64,000 bases of DNA from Uranotaenia lowii (lineage: Eukaryota > Arthropoda > Insecta > Diptera > Culicidae), in the NCBI RefSeq assembly GCF_029784155.1, contig NC_073693.1, positions 25,642,002 to 25,706,001 of the forward strand, read 5' to 3'. Shown here piece by piece: positions 48,481 to 60,000 of this stretch (positions are counted from its first letter, which is position 1; each line of letters starts with the position of its first letter). The position numbers were made by a program, and so were the translations under genes. The notes under the pieces were generated by a model that was not told where the DNA came from, ran no database searches, and saw only the letters and a program-made list of their open reading frames with translations.

Positions 48481-51400
48481 AAAAAAATTAGAACACTTCC
48501 TATTGAATTTTTGAATAAATTAAAGCATTTTAAAATTCTTATCGTTTTTAAGACTTCTAGAATAATTTAAAAGAATTTGATAATAACCAATCTTTCCCTT
48601 CAAGCCTTTGAAAGATTTTAAAAAGGCTCCCAATGACTTCTTCATACTTTCGATAAGATTAACAGCAGATTATTGACCTCAAGAGAACGTTTTTAAGACT
48701 TTCAGAAAAGTTAAGATCAAATTCTTCTGAAAACTGTTTGATAGACACCTGAAACACTTCTAAAGGAACGTTTTAATTCTTTTCGAAGACTTTTGGAAGA
48801 TTTCAAAATTCCCTGTATTCTGTTTTTTTTTTAGATTTCTAATGACAAATGAACTCGTTAATTTGTAGATGTTTTTGCTTCTTTTTCTAGTCCTGTGGGT
48901 ATCTACACAACCTGAGTTTAAACATTTCTAAGATTCAGTGGGAAAAAAATAGTTCAAACTTTTTTTAACCTAAAAAATGGTTTTATTTATTCGTTAATTG
49001 GCTAATGATTTAGTTCGTTCCTAAATTAAGTGTTAAAAACTGAAAAAAGAATTTAAAAGGACTGAAGCCTTCTGGAGATTATCTTTAAGACTTCTTAAGA
49101 ACTTTGAGAAGACTTTTGGAAGGCTTTGAAGATATTTTGATGACTTCTGGAGACCTTTCGATAAACTTTTAGAAGGCTTGAGATTTTTTTCAATGTTATT
49201 TCAGAAGCTTTCTGGAAATCTTAAAAAAGATTCCCAGAGTTCCTTCCTAGAGTTACACAAGACTTAAAAAAAACCGTTTAGAAGACTGCTTGAAAGTTTC
49301 TGAAATTCTTCTAAAGACATTTATTTGAAGATTTTTCATCCTTTTAGGATGATTCCATTATGCTCTGATTGATTTCAAAAAGACAACTGAAAGATATTTT
49401 TTTCAGTTTTCCAGAATAGATTTTCTTGAAAATTGTGGATGACAGTCAAAAAGCTTTTGTCAAATTTCTATAATATAATTCAAAACCATCTTAAGGGCTT
49501 GAAAATATGATCTGAAGACTAGTTAACGCTTCCAGATAACTTCTATTAAAGTTGTAAAAGATTTTTTGATGAATTATAGAACACTTCTAAAGCACTTCTA
49601 GAAAAAATTGGAAATTTGAAAAAAGACTTTTGAGACATCAAAAAGATTTCCGGAAAACTTTCAGAAGCCTTCGAAATGACTTGATTGGCTTCTGGAAGGT
49701 TGTTCAATCGATTTTTGAAGACTTTTAGAAAATTCGAGATGAATTTCGAAGCACGAAGACAAAACTTTGAGAAAACATTCAGAAGACTTTTTGAAAATGT
49801 TCAAAAGGCAGTCCGGAGGCTTTTAAAAGACATCTTTAAAGTTTTAGCAGGCTTGAAGGAGATTCCGGTAGGCATTCAAAGACTTCTAGAAGACTAATTG
49901 AAATGGTCAGAAGTTCAATAGAAGAGCTTTCAATGGTTTTTCATAGCCTTCTTGAAGAATAAGTGAAGATAAATAGATTAACTCCTGAAGATTTTAAACA
50001 GACTTTAGATATTTTTAATGAAATTTCAGACGCTTCCTAGAGAATTTTCAAAAGATTTAGAGAGTTCCTTTCAAGAATTTAGGAAGAAATTCAAAAAAAT
50101 AAATAGAAGACTTCTTGAAAGTATCTGAAAGACTTCAACATACTTTTATTTTGGATTTTCATCTTTTTCGGATGATTTATCCTTTTACTTTAAAAAGACC
50201 ATTAGGAGAAATTTGAACATTTTTTTCAGTTTTCCAGAAGAGATTCATTCAGTTTCTATAAGTTTTTTGAAAAAGCTCTTGACTTAAAAATATTATCCAA
50301 AGACTAGTTAAGACTTTCAAATTACATTTTAAAAAGTTGAAAAGGAAGTTTCGATAAATTATAGAACACTTCTATAACATATCGAGAAAATTTCGAAACG
50401 AAACTTTGAAACATCTAAGAGATTTTCGGAAGAGTTCGAAAAAATGTTAAGGAGCCATCAAAAGACTTTTGATGACTTTCATAGTCCTCCGGAAGATTTT
50501 TCAATGTTTTCTTGAAGACTTCTAAAAATTCAAGAAGCTTTTTCAAGATCTTCAAAAGGCCTTTGGAAGGCTTTTAAAAGACTTCTTGAAAATTTTTAGC
50601 AAGCTTTAATAAGACTTTGAAAAGTATTCAAAGACTTCTAGAAAACTATTGTAAAAAGACTGAAGTCAAAGAAAAAACTTTTAAAGGCTTCTTTGGCCCT
50701 CTAGAAGAGTTAGTGAAGGAAATAAGATGAACAACTTAGACCTTGGAACAACAGATCTAGGAATTTTTAAAGAAATTTCATACGCTTTTTGGAGAACTTT
50801 AAAACGATTTTTAGAGTTCCTTACAAGAGCTTAGGAAGACATTCAAAAAAATTTAGAAGTATCTGAAAGACTTCAACAAACTTTTTTTTCAGGATTTTCG
50901 TCTTTTTCGGATAGTTATTCCCATTTTCTTTAAAAAGACCACTGGGAGATATTTGAACACCTGTTTAAGTTTTCCGGAAGAGATTCTTTAAATTTCTTTA
51001 AGTTTCTATAAAAAAGCCCCTAACTTAAAAATTTTATCTGAAGACTAGTTAAGACTTTCATATTACATTTATAAAAGTTGTAAAAGAGTTTTCGATGAAT
51101 TATAGAACACTTTTAGAAAAAATCGAGAAAATTTCGAAAATAAACTATGAGACATCTGAGGATTTTCGGAAGACTTCAAGAAAATGTCAAGGAGCCATTC
51201 AAAAGACTTTCGACGACTTTAAAAGACCTCCGGAAGGTTTTTCAATTTATTCTTGAAGACTTCTAGAAAATTCTAGATTACTTTCAGAGGACATTTAGGA
51301 CTCATATCACAGACAGGAAAAAAAACTTCTCATAATTTTAAGAAGACATTTAAAGGACTTTTTTGAGGCTTTCAAAAGGCATTCGGAAAGCTTTTTAAAG

Positions 51401-52085
51401 ACATTCAAAGATTTCTAGAACACTTTTGAATATGGTGAAATATCCAATAGAAGATCTTTTAAATGATTTTTATAGGCTTCCAGAGGAGTAAGTGAAGACA
51501 ACTGAATGAACAACTTAGAAGACTTTAAGCAGATTTTAAAATATCTCAAGAAGGCTCTTCGAAGTCTTTTTGAAAAAAATTACACAAACCATCTTAAAAC
51601 TTCTGGTAGACTTTTAAAATATGTTAAGAAACGTTACTTCAAATCTTCACAGAAGACTACATCGAATTTTTTCATAAAGCTTCACAAAATATGTTAATAT
51701 ACCTTCACAATTATGGTTGAAGTAATGTTTTCTCATTTCAAAAATTTAATTCAATAAGGAGACTTCTTAAAACTACTAGCAGACATCTAGAACATATTAG
51801 AAGACTTTGAAAATTTGTAGAAAAAAAACTTCCATAAGAGGCTTCATAAGAATGACCACCAATTCAGGAAAAATACAACAAGAAGATTTCATGAAAAAAA
51901 TAGAAGACTTTTAGAAGACTTCTTGAAAATATTGTGAAGATTTTTAGACGATGTTTTTTAAAGAATTTTCAGAAAATTGTCGAAACATTCTAAGAAAATG
52001 TCTTCAAAACCTTAAAGGCTTCTAGAAGACTTTTAGAAGATCACGAGGAGCCTATTGAAAACTTTTATAGACTTTTAGAGTAAGA
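48481..52085. repeat. decayed 11-bp repeat with ~0.74-0.82-kb higher-order units
   Basis: GAAGACTTTT, TTCTAGAAGA and AAGACTTC words throughout show decayed array E/F material. At least three higher-order copies exist: a block beginning AGACTAGTTAA occurs near 49516, 50299 and 51043, and a block with ATCTTTTTCGGAT-like words occurs near 49340, 50155 and 50893. Spacing is about 740-815 bases. No gene seen. Confidence 0.8.
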
Positions 52086-52489
52086 ATGCAATAATTTTTT
52101 CACCACGTATCCGAGATATTTTATTTAAAAATCTGGCCAAATTCAGGCATTTGGTTTAAGAATTGTCGACCAAAAGCTCGGGCAATATCTGGAAAAATTT
52201 GGTGAAAATTGAAAAATAATTTTTTCATCAAAATTTATCTGTAACTTTCAATTTGTATTTCAGGATCTCAAAACACCATTCATGGTTATTTTTATTATCT
52301 GCTCGAAAAAAAAAATTTATGACGCAAAAAAAACTACAACATAATTTTTTTTTGTTTAATATGGCAAATAGAGTGAATAAATTTGGGCAAATTCCTTGCT
52401 TTCTTCAATAAACTCCCGACAACCGGACTCTCCTTAAGTTTTGTATAAAATATCCGGGAAAATTCAAATAAAATGGGCAATCTGGCAAG
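52086..52489 (+). mobile_element. MITE-like element, family 1, copy 2
   Basis: Begins TGCAATAATTTTTTCACCAC and ends GGGCAATCTGGCAAG. Shorter than the other copies, so it probably carries internal deletions. It lies inside the tandemly duplicated block 52086-53280. Confidence 0.7.
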
Positions 52490-52655
52490 TTTATTTTGGA
52501 GGATGTTAAGTGACTTTCTGATGTCTTCTTGAAGCCGTCAAGAAGACTCTATAGAGGTATTAAGATTACTTCTTTTAGACCTTAAGAAAACATCTGATGA
52601 CTTTGTGAATACGTTCAAATGGCTTTCAGATCACATTTAGAAGACTTCAAGATAA

Positions 52656-53138
52656 GGTTGCAAGATTATTTTCAGCACGTATTCGGGCCAGATAAATCCG
52701 GGCAATTTTAAACAAAAACTTGTCAAAAGCATTTGAATTAAAAATTAACGACCAAAAACCCAATCCGGGCAATATCCGGGAAAAATCTTTTTTTTTTTCA
52801 AAACCCAGAAATTACTTAACAAAAATCTAGAATTTTTTTTTTAAATCCATCAAAACTTATTGGCAGATTTTAAAATGTATTTAAAGCTATTAAAAAACTT
52901 ACCATGATACATTTTTATTAAACTTAATGGAAAAATTTTGTTTTAGGACATAATGAAAAAAAAAATACAACACAATTTGATTTTTTTTTTTGTTTTTTTT
53001 TGGCAAATAAAGTGGATAAATCCGGTCAAAATCCGTGCTTTTTTCAATGAAATCCGAGCAATCGGGCCGGACCGGGCTTTTTCAAACATGTTATAAAATA
53101 TCCAGACAAATCCGGATAAAATAGGGCAATCTGGCAAG
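52656..53138 (+). mobile_element. MITE-like element, family 1, copy 3
   Basis: Begins GGTTGCAAGATTATTTTCAG and ends GGGCAATCTGGCAAGC. The best-preserved plus-strand copy, about 483 bp, containing several CCGGGCAA and TCCGG words. It is the second unit of the tandem duplication. Confidence 0.8.
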
Positions 53139-53280
53139 CTGATTTTTGAGGACATCTAGTGGCTGTCTTGAAGCCATGAAGAAGACTCTATAGAGATATT
53201 AAGAATACTTCTTTAAGACTTTAAGAAGACATTTAATGACTTTTTGAATTCGTTCAAATGGCTTCCAGATCACGTTATGA

Positions 53281-53600
53281 ATAAAGTAGAAGACTTTTAA
53301 AAGTCCTCGAAAAATTTTAAGTTGTCTTCTAAATTTGGCTAAGGATACTTCTAAAATATATCTAGAAGACTTTTTGAAGGGTTGTTAGAAGACTCTCAAA
53401 GATTTTTAAGGAATTCTCGAAGATTTTGAACAGACTTTTTCGACATATAATGACAATTTGTTAAAACCTATACAAGTTTTTTAGAGAATGTATGACAAGT
53501 TTAATTCAGCTATGTTGAATAAATTTCTGAATAAGCCTGAATTCAACTTTTATAGGCATTATCACTCAACTGATACCAGTTCAATTTTTTACCTATTTTA
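53281..53600. repeat. decayed 11-bp repeat, right edge
   Basis: Last AAGACTTTT/CTTCTAAA words of the 11-bp field, fading into unique sequence. Confidence 0.5.
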
Positions 53601-53737
53601 AAGGTTTTTCAATAGTCCAAACCTTTAAAAAATATCCAAAGCACAGCCAAAATCCTCAATCGTAATAACTCAAGCCCTCGGTAACCCGTACTAATCAATT
53701 ATTCCAATTTTATGGTAGCATCAATTTTCCTCGGCTG

Positions 53738-53759
53738 CTGCTGCTGCTAGCAGCAGCAG
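53738..53759. repeat. 22-bp CTG/CAG perfect palindrome
   Basis: CTGCTGCTGCT followed immediately by AGCAGCAGCAG, giving a perfect hairpin with no loop. Confidence 0.8.
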
Positions 53760-55915
53760 ATTGAAAAATAAAGCTTACAGCCAGGACCATCATCAGAAAA
53801 TAGAATCATCCGTTGTTGCTTCGTTCCTAGATTCCGAAAAAAAAATTAGGGAAGGAGGAGAAGAGGCAATCATGGCGGACCACGCACTCGATATAGAGAT
53901 TTAGTGTTATCGGAGATAAGCGGGCAGCAGCAGCAGGCGGAGCAAAAATATATGACCGGAGCCAAAATCGATAGATTCCCCCCCAAGCTGGCGAAACCTT
54001 CAAATATCTACCGTGTTGGCGTATAGAAAAATGGCTGTGGCATTGATAAAATTTCGCCACAACTATTTGTTTTCACGGGTTGAATATTATGGGATTTATA
54101 AAAAAAAAACTTTCCCATCCAACAGGAGGCAGCTGGGACTTTGAGTCCAGCATGGTTTCAAAAACATCAAAGCTATTTTTACGTTCCCTTTTAAATGCCT
54201 ATTTGTTGGTGATGGTTCAAGTAAAAAATGGGAAAATTTATCACGAAAATCACTGAGAATGGCTCTGCCAACATACAATCCTTCAGTTAGATCCATCGTT
54301 GGCGTGGTTTTAAACTTTAAAATCGTGGTCTCTGTAATTTTCACAGCCTTTTTCATTGCTCTGCAGATTACTGCTTTTTTTTTGCATCCGATTCAGACTT
54401 CTATTCGAAGGCTGATATACTACTCAACAAAATTTTGGATTTTAATTTTTTTTTGTTTTTTAAACTTCAAATTTTAGTCGGTCTAATTCTCAGTCCATGA
54501 GCCATCGTTGAGATCGCTCACCGGGTCGTTTATTTGTATCTGTTTTGAAGGTAAAGTTGAAAACGAACATGTCCAGATTCTGAGCTCCACAAATGCCAGA
54601 AAAACCAGGTTCAGGTGCCAGCCGGGTCCTTAACCGTTAAAACCCACTTTTCGGTAGGAAAATAGTTTACGAGGTTTTCCGATGCGGCACCGCGGTTTGC
54701 CCATGGCCCGTTTTTGGCTGGCTGGGTGGGTGGACTAGGTTGGGAAAATGTGTAACCGTCATTGGAAACGCTTCAAGGGGTTTCCCTCTCATGGTTGACC
54801 ACATCAAGTGCAAGTTTTTGGCCGTTCGTTGACTCGAAAGAGTTGAAAGTTTTTTTTCCTCCTATAAACCAGCTGCGAATGCGAGTTATTTTGAAGGGTT
54901 GTGGTTCTATTTTGAAATTTTCCTACAAGGATTTTTCCCTCCTAAAAAAAATCAGCCTTTTTCTATAAATAATTCAACTTATTAGAACTCAGATTTTTTT
55001 CTAAAACTTTGTATTTTCTAGGCTAAAATCTGTGCAAACACCCTTAAACCCAGTAGAGGACATTTACCTCCTGGAAAACGATTCCAGTTGGTAACACAGA
55101 ACTAAGCAAATACAGCCAGCCAGTCGAAAGCGCGTTGAAATCGTCGTTAAATAGACTAACCTGGCCAAGCTTGAATGGACTCTAACCACATCAGCCAATC
55201 AAAAAGAAAACCCTTCCGGTTCAGACTGAACAAACAATGCCACTGGATCTGGATCCGATTAACTGCACGGAAGTGGTTTTGCTGATTTAAGAGGCATTTT
55301 TGCCGAAAGAAACATGGGACTTTGAATCACTCTAACATTAACTAGCAATGTTAAAAGTGGCTGATTATCAAAGTGGAGAAAACATACAAATTTAACAAAT
55401 TTGGAAGATCATCTTTCGAAAAATATTCCGATTTTTCCTAACACAACTTATTTGAACTGAGGAAAAGCTGCCACAAAAAGCTCTCAAAACTATCCCTAAT
55501 ATTTTCTCCACAAAACCAACGTGTGAGCAAGCTTGTTAATCTTGTACTCCAAAACGACTAAAATGACAAAATATTTCAAAATTCTCCCGGAACATGAGCT
55601 GTGGTTTTTTGTGATCATAAAAGTGGTCGCTCTTCTACACGTTTTCCTTTCTTGGCCGACGAGAGTTGTTGTTTTTTTTCGTCTCAAAAGGGATTTAAAC
55701 GCCCGGCAAAAGAAACACGCACATAACATTCGCTTGTAGTCTCTACGTGTGCTGAAATTTGAAGCCCGAAACCATGGGAAGGCCGACAAAATCTTTGCCT
55801 TTTTTTTTATTGTTTTTCAAGATTCACTTGAGTCGGTTCAGCTGAAGGCGACAAAAATGGGAAGAAAAGGAAACAGCAGAAGGTGACCGTTTTTCGTTCA
55901 TCGGAGGCAAGCGGG

Positions 55916-55929
55916 GAAAGGGGGGATGA
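55916..55929 (+). promoter_or_regulatory. G6 motif, GAAAGGGGGGATGA
   Basis: Exact match, GAAA subtype; rightmost copy in the window. Confidence 0.55.
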
Positions 55930-56805
55930 ATATTCACTTTACGGTGGGTTTCTGGATTTGGGTGTTCTTTACGATAAATTTTATTACCTTCGGCTATATT
56001 GGACATTACGGGTTTATTTCGCTGGCCCCAAAGCAGTACTTTTGGGAGTCAATTGCATTCCTAATGGATGAATTGAATTGTTGAGTCCTGGCCATTTTTT
56101 TGGTTTGTTATAAACCAGAAAAATCGATACACAAATTTGTCTATTTTCATTTGAAATTCTTTACCTCTTTTGTCACTTTTTACAGACAAGAAAAAAAAGA
56201 TTCCATTCATCTCCGCAACATTTGCTGCAGCTCATTGTTCAATGACAAAGTCAGCAAAAGGCAAAGCAATGTGGACTGTTAATTATTGCTTTCATGAATT
56301 TTATTAAAAACCACACAATTACACCTAATGAAGTCATTCATTGTCCGCTGCTGCCGGTTGGGTTGAGTTGGCCAAGCTCAGACTTCCCGTTTTTTTTTCT
56401 CCTGAACACTTTCCTAGTATTCTATCTCGAATGAGCCCGGGAAAAATTTCCAATTGTATTTTTCTTTCTCGCTGCCGCAAAACTTTATCTGCCGGGCCAG
56501 AAGCCACAAAAGCAGAAGCAGATCGCTCACTCTCTGTGTCTCTCGGAGGAATCGGAGTGGCTTAAAATATTAACTTTGTAGGAAGTTCTTCACTTTTTGT
56601 CGAGCAGCCGTCTTTTGAGAGACTCAACTCGAAGCAAAAATGGAGTGGGACCGCATTTCTCAAGCCTCGGGAGCCCGGGAGAAAAAATGAATGAATATTC
56701 TAGAACGGTTTTTTTCTTCAACTGCTGTACGCATCCCATTCTCTGAAACCCCTTTTCTTTGCGGTGCTCAATTCTGGCAAGCTGTCATTGTCATTTCAAT
56801 AAAAT

Positions 56806-56826
56806 TCATTCATTCATTCATTCATT
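56806..56826. repeat. (CATT)n microsatellite
   Basis: Five tandem CATT units. Confidence 0.8.
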
Positions 56827-57060
56827 AAACTTCTCCCCCCACTGTTGGACATGGGCAGCTAGAGATAAAGCTTGCACTTTTGCACCCGGCAGCAATTTTG
56901 TACAATTTTTTTTCATACCCTCTTGAAGAATTTTTCCGTTTTTTGTACGAAAAGTTTTCGTGAGCTGTGCCCATCAGTTGTTGCGTTCTAGCATAAAAAA
57001 ATTGAAAAACCTCAATTAAGGTGAACATTTTTCAGCTCCAGCTCGGACGGTGAGGTCAGA

Positions 57061-60000
57061 TGAATGCGCTCGTGTTTAAAAACTTTCGTGCATGTGAAAC
57101 ATTTTTAAAAATCATTTTTTACTTTGCGTTTTTGTATAAACTTTTTTTTAATTGTGAGGAGATATCTAGAGTAATTTTAACAAAATATTAATGTTAATAA
57201 TAATGAAATGTTTAGAAGTTCAATATTTAATCAATTCCCACTTACTTATTCCAACACTCTGGATTTTTTGAGTTTGAAATGCTAGATGTTTGAACCACTG
57301 TCGTATCAATTTTTGGATCATTTTTTAATGAGTTTCAAGTCATTTTTGAAACCTTTAATGAAACATTTTTGAAATTTTTTTAAACAAATTTAAAACTTTC
57401 TGGGGATATTTTGAGTCATTTTAAAATCAAATTCAAATCAAAACTCAATAATTTTTAATTCATTTGTCAATGATTTTTCAACCAAATTTTTTATGAACGA
57501 AATCAGATTATTTTTTTAATAATTTCTAAATAATTTGAGAAACATTTCTGAGTAATTCTTGAAAAATTTTTGAATCAGATTTTATTCTTGATTGAACTAT
57601 TTTTCTATCACTTTTTAACAATTAACGAATGATTTCGGATGATTTTTGATAAATTTTCCATATTTTTTCAATTTTTATGATCTTTTTAATCATTTTTGAA
57701 AAAAAAATTTATTTAATTTTTCAATAATATTTTACTTATTCATAACGCAGTCAGATAATTTCCAAATTAATTTTACTCGTTTTTTTGGTATAATTTTCAA
57801 TCATAGCTTAATCATTTATTAATTATTTGTGAATCAGTTTAATATCACTTTTGAATGACTTTTGACTCACTTTCGAATCAAGTTGAGTAAATTCAAATTA
57901 ATTATTTTATTTATTTATTCATCAAACCAATTTTGAATCATTTGGTTTTTATTCTCTTATCGTTTTTGAACCATTTTCTTATTATTTTGAATCTTTTGAG
58001 TTTTGTGAATATTTTTTTTTCTATTATTATAATCCATTTCTTGAATTAATTTTTCTTACACTTTGTATCATTTCTTAAATTAAGAAAGATTTTAACACAT
58101 TTATTTTTGTTGTTTTTGAATAATTTTCATTCATTTCATAATAAATTTTCGAATTATTTAACAATTATGAAGAATTTTTTTCAAATGTTTTTTGAATCAT
58201 GTTGAAAATAGGCAATGTTTTCGAAATAATCTGCAAGTTTTGAAGTTTTGAACCGTTTTCGGATCATTGCAGGAATCATTTTTGAAAATTTTTTAAACCA
58301 ATTTTAAATCATTTTGGAACCATTTTGAACCATTTTTTCAAACACAGTTTAAATTTATACTAAATTTTTTTTATTCTATTGCAAGAGTTTTTTTTAGCCA
58401 TTCTTTAATGATCATTAAATTATTCTCATTTATGTCATTAATTTTTAATCTTATGGGAATCCTTAAAAAATCGGATTATTTAAACCCCATTTTTATATTT
58501 TTGATTCAATTTTTAATCTTTGATTAATATCTGTATAATGTATTAATTTTTTTTATCATTTTTGAAAAGTTTTTGTAACATTTTTTATAACCTATTTGAA
58601 GAAATGTTGAATAATTTTTTACCTTATTTTCATTAAATAAGAATCATTTTTGAACAATTTTTGAATCATGTTTGATGAGTTCATGAAGAATTTTCGATGA
58701 ATTTTCGAAACATTTTTGGATTTTTTTTTGTATTATTTTTTTTAACTATTTTCCAATAATTTTTTGCTAATTCAAATTAAGTGAAATTATTTCGGAATCT
58801 TTCTTACAATTTTAAAATCACTTTTGGATACATTATCAATCGTTTTTAAATCATTTCTGAACCAATTTTTATCAGTTTAAATTCAAGTCATAACTTTTGA
58901 GTTACTTGAGACTCACTTTTGAATCTGTTTTGAATCATGCCAATTCTTTTTATAATTTTTAATCGATATTGAATTGTTTGAGTATCAACTTTTGGAATAA
59001 CTTTTATTCATTTTAAAATAAGTTTTTGAATCATTTTTTCAATTATGAAGAATTATTTTTTGACGATTTTTTTAATACTTATGAAAATTGAAAAGATTTT
59101 CAAGTTATTTTCTCAAATGTGATATTTCCAATATAATAAGTTTTTTTTTTTTAATAGTTTTAGCTCTTAACTTTCGAACTTTAAATAAAAAATAATCAAA
59201 TCGCTTTTGAAAAAATTGGTACATTTTTAATCAGTTTTAAATTGTTTTTGAATCCTTTCATGAATCATTTTTGAATAAATTTTTAATCGATTTTGAATCT
59301 TTTTGGAATCATTTTGAATTATTTTCTGCTCAAATTTGAATCATAACTGAGTTAGTTTTTATTTTTTCGTCCTTTATTTCGTAACCGTGTTTTTAATCTT
59401 TTGTGAATTATTTTCTTTGATTTGAATTTTGAGTTTTTATCATTTTTTTAAATGTTTTTTGAATTGTTAAAAAAAAGTTCGGATAATCTAAACACGGATT
59501 TTAAATATTTTTGATTCACTTTTAAATCTTTGATGAATCGCTTCAGAATTGTTTTCAACCATTCAAAATTAATATGTTAATAAATTTATAATCACTTTTG
59601 AATAACTTTTGACTCACTTTTTTTAACATGTTGAATAAATTTTAAATTTTTTTTAATAATTTTTTCTTATATATTTTTTTAATCGTTCGAGTATCATTCT
59701 TCAACCATTTCTGAACCATTTTTTAATCATTCTTGAATCTTTTTTATTTTGTGGTTAAATTCTTTTTATGACAACTATTATTCATTTCTATAATTTATTT
59801 TTGCTTAATTTGAATCATAACTTAAATAAAGAATCCATTGAAAAAAAATTTTTTTTGCTAGTCTTGAACCACTTTTGATTCATTTCAAAATAAATTTTCG
59901 AATCATTTTACAAATATGCAGAACTATTTTTAAAGATTTTGAAAATTTATTTTGACAATGGGCAATATTTGAGAAAATATTTGAAAATAATTTTTCAAAT

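Larger units (their letters stand above)
52086..53280 (+). repeat. tandem segmental duplication, unit ~645 bp
   Basis: The block made of MITE family 1 plus about 140 bp of 3' flank occurs twice. The flank at about 52490-52635 matches that at about 53137-53275 (shared words include AAGAAGACTCTATAGAG and TTCAAATGGCTT). The duplication therefore happened after the MITE inserted. Confidence 0.75.
53601..57060. other. unique GC-richer island
   Basis: Unique DNA with a CTG/CAG palindrome at 53738-53759, one G6 word at 55916 and a (CATT)n tract at 56806-56826. Frames of up to 97 codons have no recognisable domain. Confidence 0.5.

Noticed and set aside
56832..56846. G6 motif at CTCCCCCCACT
   Set aside because: Has six C but lacks TCAT on the required side.
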